Source: CAMBDS01 sp964355675 (lineage in GTDB: Bacteria > Electryoneota > AABM5-125-24 > Hatepunaeales > Hatepunaeaceae). From it: a stretch of DNA of 54,451 nt. Location of the stretch: contig CAYHEC010000024.1 in the NCBI GenBank assembly GCA_964355675.1, positions 1 to 54,451 of the forward strand, given 5' to 3'. The notes beneath the pieces were generated by a model that was not told where the DNA came from, ran no database searches, and saw only the letters and a list, made by a program, of their open reading frames with translations. The position numbers and the translations under genes are program-made. This document shows positions 18,001 to 24,783 of the stretch, piece after piece. Numbering within the stretch: position 1 is the stretch's first letter; each line of letters opens with the position of its first letter.

Positions 18001-18257
18001 GCAAGGATGGAGCCGTCAAAATACGGTCTGTCGATGGTCTGTGGCTGAAAAGTAACGAGGGATCGCTTGACGCAGTAGCGGTGACCCTTGTGTCCGGATT
18101 AAAGTCTGGCTGGTTTCCTCCTCTGCCAAACAAACCGGAAAATTGCTGGAATTGCTCTGTAATTGAGTACTGTGATGTCAGGAGTCGAAATTCTGCAGAT
18201 TACCGTATCGATGATGAACGAGTTCGACCTTTACTGAATCTGCGGGGCACAACATGA
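15042..18257 (+). CDS. addB: AddB-like PD-(D/E)XK nuclease subunit of helicase-nuclease
   Basis: This 1071-residue partner of the AddA-type gene that overlaps it processes double-strand DNA ends for recombination. No Walker A motif is obvious, as expected for a degenerate helicase. The C-terminal nuclease shows GRIDRID and VIDYKSG (near residues 925 and 938). Four cysteines form the AddB iron-sulphur pattern: Cys782 in AECPFRC, then Cys1035, Cys1038 and Cys1044 in CWNCSVIEYC. The start is TTG, 10 bp after the subtilase stop. A 6-bp tandem repeat (15289-15320) encodes Ser-Thr repeats near residue 87. Sequence is divergent, so the AddB name is by architecture. Confidence 0.82.
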   Translation: MRSSPIPGRPLLEIGQFPDDLEEALRQEIQRIKESDPLTGIVLVVSSETAVAYIARDLAMAGVNLANVHIVTLGRLARRLSLASTSTSTSTSTVPDPRPVLPSGGETALIYTAIEEALRGDNPFGDSSEFPGFGRSISRVITDLVQANIFEIKAPVYSALRQKISDRLRAVSRVFHFYRNTFAKHFITEADTFRSDESVASSILSVFNAENLIIFGLYDFNELQYGFIKALIEAMPVTLLIPSTIQNNRPTEGFKFTSKTIDRLTGDFPTASINYHSTSPSFTQSLFDYTQADNTALAPKSQLKVFSAADPATECDLIAGQVAELIFRKQVIPSTIGIVLWRPEVYRELMIDALQRASIPIYDSIGYALSKTASGRALAGLLALSKESIGGRELLDLLQNGALQRPEIEGLGSFVLIEEIVNTCGVVKGGAVVWEKALDRFVAKHGSTDQGGALKLAPSAHQNDLSLAANGLKAFILKLFNQLDQVQAGPLFVDKINQVIKLVEDFIVRSDPKSAIIDQLNDLRILSIVNINRSNRELLQIISSCLDSTTIGRGEALIDGIALLTPMTARNIKLDHIYLPGLTQGGVPIISRETPLLSDEIRWRINKSYSEKEDQPLSLASRRFEEEKLLFGLIVSAAQASITLSYPVRSLGENKAEFPSHFLLEACRVATGTSVVADELNSISFFDDFTLGDYSDGWENRLAQPDEYILKLARHYTPISRSKFLNDIRLVKSSFSQRLFEVESTRGAGGTWTKYDGMPGKDGASAEEAGVAITELEAYAECPFRCWLTKRLNLKVWRDPEISLDIPPDIVGKVIHTIYEKLFNLALTTGRIPLTSEDITWAKNQIPLIMESMRSWIQTECPAPEGVWSVAEKVLIERVEASLPDLIELQTNYVYFQSEQKIEHSAKLSYSDTEERRVLLTGRIDRIDRTNDRLGVHVIDYKSGLAGDPSKIKDGSRLQLPLYLKILLEKNSDLDPSLCKASYFQVGKDGAVKIRSVDGLWLKSNEGSLDAVAVTLVSGLKSGWFPPLPNKPENCWNCSVIEYCDVRSRNSADYRIDDERVRPLLNLRGTT
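15289..15320 (+). repeat. In-frame CCTCAA hexanucleotide tandem repeat
   Basis: About five copies of CCTCAA (first copy CCTCGA) in the AddB-like gene encode an STSTSTSTST tract in a region that should be a linker. It may vary in copy number between strains. Confidence 0.7.
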
Positions 18258-21200
18258 GCTTTATCCCGGCTGATGAAAGCGCCCGTGACATCGTACGGCA
18301 GGAACTTGGCATTTCAATGGCCATCGAGGCTGGAGCCGGGACCGGAAAGACGACGCTTCTTGTCGATCGTCTGGTCAGACTACTCGCCCATTACGAATTG
18401 CCAGAGCTCGTCGCGATAACTTTCACCGAAAAGGCGGCTGGGGAGCTTGTGGACAGGCTAAGGCGGGAGTTAGAGCGTGGTTGGAAGCCCGACACACCAT
18501 TGGCAGGATCGCCACGCCGAAGAATCGAGGCGTTAAGGGATTTGGATCGTGCCCATATATCTACCATACATGCGTTTGCGTCATCCCTCATACGTACCTA
18601 CGCCTTCGATATATCGATTGATTCCGATTTTCAGCACTTGGACAGCGTAGATCAGGCTCGCTTGTTAAACGATCTTTTGGCGTCGGAGTTTTCGCGCCGA
18701 GATGCTTCAAGAGACAACGAATTATCAGAATTTCTTGCGGCAGGAGGGACGCTTTCCAAATTGATTGGACTTGCCTTCGAACTCGTTGAGCATTATGACG
18801 TGATGAGGAATTCAACATTCGACTTCGTTAAGATCGACCTTGAACAAGCAACGGCGTTATTGAAGAGGGATACTATCCGCTGGTTGGAGTTTGCTGATGC
18901 GAATTGTATTGGTATTGAAGATCTTGGATACCAACAAATTGCTAAAGTCGCTCGAAGTAGAATTGAAGCGGAACGAGTTAATGGGCAGATTCGGCAAATC
19001 GATGCGCTTGCTGATCTTAATTCAAATAGAGGAAACAAAAAGAACTGGAAGGCAGATTCATTAATCGAATTCAAGGCAGGGATTTTACAATTAAAAGACG
19101 AAGCCAAGTCAACGATGTTTCGTTACAGAGCGTCAATTCTGGAGCGAGCTATCGGTTATATTTTCAATATTATAGAATCATTACAGGAGCATAAACGTAA
19201 GAACGGTCTGTTGACGTTTCAAGATCAACTGTACTATGCGTCGAGACTATTCGAAGACCAACATTTGCGCACAGAAATTTCCCAGCGGTTCCGCTCCGTA
19301 TTAATCGATGAATTTCAGGACACTGACCCGCTTCAAGCCCAGATCGCCCTTTCGATGATAGGCAGAGAAAACCGCATGGGGGAGGCAAGTATCTGTATCG
19401 TAGGCGACGCTAAGCAATCAATCTATCGTTTTCGCAGAGCAGATGGCAGACTATTTCACCGTGTAACGGAGCAAATCGCGGGATTTGGGCGTAAGGTATC
19501 AATTTCTCAGAACTTTCGCTCGACTTCCGGAATCATTGATTTTGTAAACGCCTTTTTTGCTTTCCATTGGGGGAATAATGAGCAGGCTAACTATGTACCT
19601 TTGCAGTCCCTTGCCGAGCGAGCATCCCCCATGCCGCTACCTTCGGTGGAATTTCTTGAATTGCCCGAACACATCGATCTAACATCCATGAAAACCCCTG
19701 AGATCAGAAGAGCAGAGGCTAACGCTATTGCCGGGACGATACTTCAAGTGATCGATGAAGGCTGGAAGACACTACAGTTAGGAGCTGAGCAGAATGCAGT
19801 AAGAACCATTAAATATGAGGATATTGTCATTTTGATGCCTGCTCGCACCGGAATTGACGTTTATACTGAAGCGCTGGCTCGGAAGGGGATACCTTTCCAC
19901 GTGGAAGGTGGGAAGGGATTGTTTTCTTCAAGGTTTGTCCGTGACTTACTCAACCTCATTCGAGCAATCGATAATCCTGCCGATAAACTATCAGTAGTGG
20001 GCGCGGCAAGATCAATCCTTTTAGGCGTAAACGACGCGGAAATTGGTGAATGGGGGAGGCTATCTTCCAATAGTTTCGATATTTATTCCCCTCCAGAAAG
20101 CATTTCGGAGCATCTTACTCAAGTAATCGGGCACTTGGTTCGATGGAGTACTGACAAATTTTATCTAAGCCCTATTCAGATGCTTGACTCGATAGCCAAA
20201 ACTTGTTCGATAGAAGAGAGCATTCTCAGCAACCCTGTGCGGGAGATTGATGCGGAGCTATGGAATTCAGTTCTTGGTTTTGCCCGAAGCGAAACGTTAG
20301 AGGGGAAAAACCTTCGACATTTTAAAGGTAAACTTGAACGATTGATTTCAGGCGATCTGGAGGTTGGCGGGGCAAATATTTCGAAATCAGGGAATCGCAT
20401 TCGGATCATGACGGTACATTCTGCCAAAGGTCTCGAATTTCCGATGGTGATATTGGCGAATTTTGGTAAACCAGGCAATCATAAACCGAAAGTAATTGCC
20501 GATAGAGATCTGGGGGTTATCGATGCTTCGATCAAGACTTGGGATGACGAATATTTAATGACAACGAATTACTCGAACGCAGAGGAGATTGAAAAAGAAG
20601 AGATGAGTAACGAACGATTGCGATTTCTTTATGTGGCAATGACTCGCGCTCGTGACCATCTGTTGATTTCAAGTATTCATCAGCAAGAAAACAATCCTTA
20701 TGCTGAATGGTACAACCAATTTCTTGCTTCTATCGATCCCATTGACAAGCAACTATTTAATAAAAGAATATGGAAATCTGATTCCAGCAACCGGATTGCC
20801 GATGTCGAAAAAGATGAACAAATAAATCTCGAAGATGCGGTCGTCAAACTCAGCTTGTTAATAAAAGAGCGGCAGTCTGGAATATTAAATACGATGAGTG
20901 CGAGAGTGAAAATTATAAAGCCTGGGTCACGTCCCGATGATGGCGAGAAGTTTGATAATAAAATAATTTATGATAAATCTTTAGATAATGCGGTTAAAAT
21001 TGGTCGTGCGGTACATTCATACATGGCTCGGACCGAGTTTAATGAGTTGCTTAATCACAGGCTCATTGAGAAGGTCAGTGAAGAAGAGATGATTTCGCCC
21101 GAGGAGGTGCTCCCGCGAGTATCAGCCATCTTATCACAAAATTTCTGGAGAAAGGTCATCGTGTCCGGCAAGGCTCACAGGGAAATTCCCATCACTGCAA

Positions 21201-21433
21201 TTATCGAAAATAATATAATTAGGGGCGTCATCGATCTAATCTGGGAGGAAGGCGGATCGTATTACATTGCTGATTACAAGACCGGGACACCGGACGTCCT
21301 GCGACAGATGAACCAAGTAGATGTATATGCCAATGCATTTGAAAAATGCACGGGGCGGAATGTTGGTGGAAAATGGCTGATTTACTCTTCGGGTCACGAA
21401 GCAATATTTTGGCATCGACACATTTCCTCGTGA
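18254..21433 (+). CDS. addA: AddA-like UvrD/Rep-family helicase-nuclease
   Basis: This 1059-residue superfamily 1A helicase has a C-terminal nuclease. Walker A is AGAGTGKTT (residues 26-34), motif Ia ITFTEKAAGEL, motif II VLIDEFQDTDPLQ (near 352), motif III GDAKQSIYRFRRAD (near 383), motif V MTVHSAKGLEFP (near 720) and motif VI RFLYVAMTRARDHLL (near 790). The nuclease active site is GVIDLIWEEGG and YIADYKTG (near 990-1010). The ATG overlaps the stop of the AddB-like gene (ATGA), so the two are translationally coupled and should form a heterodimer. It is longer than UvrD and lacks RecB-specific neighbours, favouring AddA. Confidence 0.9.
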   Translation: MSFIPADESARDIVRQELGISMAIEAGAGTGKTTLLVDRLVRLLAHYELPELVAITFTEKAAGELVDRLRRELERGWKPDTPLAGSPRRRIEALRDLDRAHISTIHAFASSLIRTYAFDISIDSDFQHLDSVDQARLLNDLLASEFSRRDASRDNELSEFLAAGGTLSKLIGLAFELVEHYDVMRNSTFDFVKIDLEQATALLKRDTIRWLEFADANCIGIEDLGYQQIAKVARSRIEAERVNGQIRQIDALADLNSNRGNKKNWKADSLIEFKAGILQLKDEAKSTMFRYRASILERAIGYIFNIIESLQEHKRKNGLLTFQDQLYYASRLFEDQHLRTEISQRFRSVLIDEFQDTDPLQAQIALSMIGRENRMGEASICIVGDAKQSIYRFRRADGRLFHRVTEQIAGFGRKVSISQNFRSTSGIIDFVNAFFAFHWGNNEQANYVPLQSLAERASPMPLPSVEFLELPEHIDLTSMKTPEIRRAEANAIAGTILQVIDEGWKTLQLGAEQNAVRTIKYEDIVILMPARTGIDVYTEALARKGIPFHVEGGKGLFSSRFVRDLLNLIRAIDNPADKLSVVGAARSILLGVNDAEIGEWGRLSSNSFDIYSPPESISEHLTQVIGHLVRWSTDKFYLSPIQMLDSIAKTCSIEESILSNPVREIDAELWNSVLGFARSETLEGKNLRHFKGKLERLISGDLEVGGANISKSGNRIRIMTVHSAKGLEFPMVILANFGKPGNHKPKVIADRDLGVIDASIKTWDDEYLMTTNYSNAEEIEKEEMSNERLRFLYVAMTRARDHLLISSIHQQENNPYAEWYNQFLASIDPIDKQLFNKRIWKSDSSNRIADVEKDEQINLEDAVVKLSLLIKERQSGILNTMSARVKIIKPGSRPDDGEKFDNKIIYDKSLDNAVKIGRAVHSYMARTEFNELLNHRLIEKVSEEEMISPEEVLPRVSAILSQNFWRKVIVSGKAHREIPITAIIENNIIRGVIDLIWEEGGSYYIADYKTGTPDVLRQMNQVDVYANAFEKCTGRNVGGKWLIYSSGHEAIFWHRHISS

Positions 21434-21846
21434 AAGATTCATGCAAATATTGCGCGCAAAAATTACGGTTTGCACATAGAAATAGGTAATGAGATTACTT
21501 TGAAAAATAAGAACTTGTTATCTGTTTCACAATTAATACTCTCTCAAGTATTCGAATAATAAAATTTATAGACTTCTCTGAAAATGTTTATTGTAAAATT
21601 GATATTTAGGTCTATAATTAGCCGTTTAAATCGAATATTCGATTCCTATTGGAAACTGCATCGCAATAATTGAGTTTCTTTCTCACGGAATTACAAATTA
21701 AGGCATGACTATTGCAGGCAGGTAGTCAATTCCCGCCTTAACCAAGGTCAACACCAATCTTCAATATATCAATCGATCGGCGTTCCAGCCCATCACCCGT
21801 TGCAAAGTTCTCTCGCCGGGCTGGTACTTACCCAACTTTACTCATC
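21434..21846. other. 413-bp AT-rich intergenic region with promoter and palindromes
   Basis: No credible gene. It contains the promoter-like site at 21591-21618, a 16-bp perfect palindrome AATCGAATATTCGATT at 21629-21644, a hairpin TGACTA...TAGTCA near 21706-21728, and an open stretch (21742-21846) encoding a signal-peptide n-region without a standard start codon. Confidence 0.6.
21591..21618 (+). promoter_or_regulatory. Sigma70-like promoter with adjacent palindrome
   Basis: TTGTAA (21591-21596), 16-bp spacer, TATAAT (21613-21618). The 16-bp palindrome at 21629-21644 begins about 11 bp after the -10 box, where a repressor site would sit. It likely serves the three exported propeller genes. 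Confidence 0.5.
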
Positions 21847-24684
21847 TTGTCGCTGTTGCTTTTTTGCCGTAATGCAGAAGCCTGGCGCGTAGTGCAGTCC
21901 TATCGTATTCCCGATGGGACGCTGGAGATGTGTGCAGTAAATGACCAAATATGGTGCGGGTCCACATCAAATGACTCGACTATCGCCGTCATTAACAGTG
22001 CCGACGGTCAGGTAGAGCGTCAATTGCAGGCGCCAGATAGAAACTGCCGCGGACTGGCTTATAGTAATGGCAATATCTGGTTTCTCAGTGAGAACCACAT
22101 TTATCGAATGAATGTCGAAGGTGTGGTCTTATCTGTTCAGAATGTTCCGTTTGACGGAATGATAGGCCTTGCCTCAGGTGAGAACGGGCTTTGGACCATC
22201 GTTCATTCAAATGGGGATGCCGCCCTTGTTTTATTTGGTCCACAAGGCGGCGAAATGCGGAGACTCGCGATCCATGTAAGCGATGCGATGGATTTTCATT
22301 TCAATGGTACTAATTTTTGGATTTCATCCCCTCCGGACGGTTTTATCCATCAGCTTGGTGTCGATGGAGCAACAGTCAATATTTTTCCAACTCCAGCAGA
22401 TACCCCTACCGGACTGACGATGATCGATGAGGATATCTATCTTGTCGATAATGGAGATGATGAAGATGGGGATTTATTATACAAAATTGATCCAGCCAGC
22501 GAGGCAACTCCACGAATTCTTCCCGGAGCGCTTCTGCACCAATTTGGATTGGTGAACGTATTTGGAGGACAGGCTTGGGATTTATCGATTTATAATATTG
22601 GTGGTATTGATTTAAGAATCAATGAGATCGTCCTCTTGCACGGCGATCAAGGATTTACGCGAGGACAACTTCCTCAGCAGATGGTCGTAGCGCCGGGTAG
22701 ATTTTTAATCGTACGGATGACATTCTCTCCCCGGGATTACGGACCAAAAATAGACTCACTGATTATTCGTTCCAATGATCCTGTCGATTCTATTTTGACG
22801 GTTACCTGTCGAGGTATAGGTGTGTTCGCCGATCGAACACTCGGAATGACGCCGAGAGTTATGGATTTTGGCAATGTGAGAGCCGACCTTGAGCGTGATG
22901 GAAGCAAACATTTGGATTTGAATATCTTCAACATGGGAGCTGATCCGTTATTTGTTCAAGACGTCGCAAATCATATTCCCGATATTTTCGCAATACAGTC
23001 TCCCGGTTTTCCGGTAGAATTACAGCCGACGGACACTCTGAATTTAAGAGTTTGGTTCACCCCCCATCGTGCTATTCAATATGTTGACACTTTTACTGTT
23101 CGCTCGACAGCGGTTCAACAGTTTGAATCTGGGATTATACGCGGCCGTGGAGATGCTACTGTCTATGCAGAGGGTGAAGTCCTCTGGCGCTCTGACCACG
23201 AAGGTGCATCAGATTGCGGAGTAGTAGTAGGAAGTGATTTGAACGGTGACGGTGTCAGCGAGGTTATCAGTATTCGACAAGGTGGAGTCCTCACTTGTTT
23301 GAATGGATTTTCTTCAGAGACTGCCGATCCGATTTGGACTCAATCATTCGACGGAATGAATTTCTTGCCGGAAGGTGTAGCGACAGGAACAGAAATGTTT
23401 ACTGGTTTGCATCTTGCCAATCATGATTCTGAAGATTTACTTTTTGCCTCTGGACGGCGCGATGCATCTGTTTACGCTATTAGTGGCGAGAGCGGAGCAT
23501 TCTTATGGCGCTGGTCAGCCAGCGATGTTATGGGTGACGGGATTATCACCACGCTTCTACCGGGTGAAGATACTGACGGCAACGGCATGATAAATCCTGT
23601 GGTACTTGTATCGGATCAAGGCGAAAATTCCTTTCTGGTTCGTTTGGATGGCGAAACAGGACAAATGGCTTGGTACGGCGCTTTCGATTCATTGTCCTCG
23701 TCGGGACTACTCCAACTGGATGATCTGACCGGCGATGGCATTAGCGAGTTGCTGATATATAGTGAGACCGGACGAATAATAACCATCAACGGTGCGAATG
23801 GTCGGATTATCCGCTCCCAGCTTATTCGCGAATTTGTCGAAATTGCTTGTGTTCGCAGTACACAAGATGTGAATACAGATTTATTGGTTATCGCTGATCA
23901 GGATAGCATTATCTCTGGCATAGAGCTTCTTACCGGACGAACAGTCTGGACAACGGATCGGGTTGATGGTATCGATCATTTTGGCATAATTAATTGCTTC
24001 AGTTACCAAACTGGTGGCTTCTATAACCGACTGATCTGTGGGGATGATCTTGGTAATCTCATCCTGATCAGAAATTTATCTACGGGATATTCAATCGGCA
24101 GGAATATCACCGACGCCTCAATTACTACCTTAAGCTGGGCGCCGCCGTTGCATCGAGGCTACGCAGAATCGATCTTAGCGGGTGATGTTGGTGGCAAAGT
24201 CATGATGTTAGAAGCCACGGAACTCGGGGAGTGGTGGAGTTTTGAATCTCCGGGAGGAGGCGACGCCGAAGGCATTGCGATGGTATTGCCGTTTGATGAC
24301 GTCGATCTGGGGGGAACTGACGACGTGCTTGCATTGTTGGACAATGGGGATATTTACTGCATCTCCTCGGGCGGTGACTTCAGTGATGTTTCTGACACAT
24401 CAGATCCATTCCCGATTGACTACACCCTTGCCAACATTTTCCCCAACCCTTTCAACGACCGGTTGAAGGTGGAAATTCGACTTTCATCGCCAGCGCCCGT
24501 GAAAATTTCTGCCTTCGATTCGATGGGAAGACAACTTGGCACTATTCAATATGGTGTCGTCCCGGTTGGTGGCACTGTTCTGGAAATTGATAGAAATCAA
24601 TTTTCTGGGGCGACGGGTTCAATATTTTTCAATCTGAGTATTGGAAATCAATCTACGGTCATGCGCGGTGTTTACTTAAAGTAG
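21847..24684 (+). CDS. Exported choice-of-anchor/FG-GAP propeller protein with sorting tail
   Basis: The product is 945 residues. The N-terminal third resembles an NHL-like propeller. A choice-of-anchor D (ASPM/SPD-2/Hydin-like) Ig segment follows (MDFGNVRADLERDGSKHLDL, near residues 338-360), then VCBS/FG-GAP-like repeats with Asp-rich loops (GSDLNGDGVSEV, DDLTGDGISEL). The C-terminus is a sorting domain (ANIFPNPFNDRLKVEI, FDSMGRQLG). The TTG start used here gives a leader without positive charge (MSLLLFCRNAEA). Upstream in-frame codons encode AKFSRRAGTYPTLLI, a proper n-region, but contain no ATG, GTG or TTG. First of three similar genes; likely cell-surface or secreted, role unknown. Confidence 0.8.
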   Translation: MSLLLFCRNAEAWRVVQSYRIPDGTLEMCAVNDQIWCGSTSNDSTIAVINSADGQVERQLQAPDRNCRGLAYSNGNIWFLSENHIYRMNVEGVVLSVQNVPFDGMIGLASGENGLWTIVHSNGDAALVLFGPQGGEMRRLAIHVSDAMDFHFNGTNFWISSPPDGFIHQLGVDGATVNIFPTPADTPTGLTMIDEDIYLVDNGDDEDGDLLYKIDPASEATPRILPGALLHQFGLVNVFGGQAWDLSIYNIGGIDLRINEIVLLHGDQGFTRGQLPQQMVVAPGRFLIVRMTFSPRDYGPKIDSLIIRSNDPVDSILTVTCRGIGVFADRTLGMTPRVMDFGNVRADLERDGSKHLDLNIFNMGADPLFVQDVANHIPDIFAIQSPGFPVELQPTDTLNLRVWFTPHRAIQYVDTFTVRSTAVQQFESGIIRGRGDATVYAEGEVLWRSDHEGASDCGVVVGSDLNGDGVSEVISIRQGGVLTCLNGFSSETADPIWTQSFDGMNFLPEGVATGTEMFTGLHLANHDSEDLLFASGRRDASVYAISGESGAFLWRWSASDVMGDGIITTLLPGEDTDGNGMINPVVLVSDQGENSFLVRLDGETGQMAWYGAFDSLSSSGLLQLDDLTGDGISELLIYSETGRIITINGANGRIIRSQLIREFVEIACVRSTQDVNTDLLVIADQDSIISGIELLTGRTVWTTDRVDGIDHFGIINCFSYQTGGFYNRLICGDDLGNLILIRNLSTGYSIGRNITDASITTLSWAPPLHRGYAESILAGDVGGKVMMLEATELGEWWSFESPGGGDAEGIAMVLPFDDVDLGGTDDVLALLDNGDIYCISSGGDFSDVSDTSDPFPIDYTLANIFPNPFNDRLKVEIRLSSPAPVKISAFDSMGRQLGTIQYGVVPVGGTVLEIDRNQFSGATGSIFFNLSIGNQSTVMRGVYLK

Positions 24685-24783
24685 TGAATTTGAAGGATAA
24701 GTTTTATGAGAATTGTATCAATGGAGCTTGGCTCTGCTCCCAGCAGTCAGGCGTCTTAACAGTACGAATGCGGAGAGTTTCAA

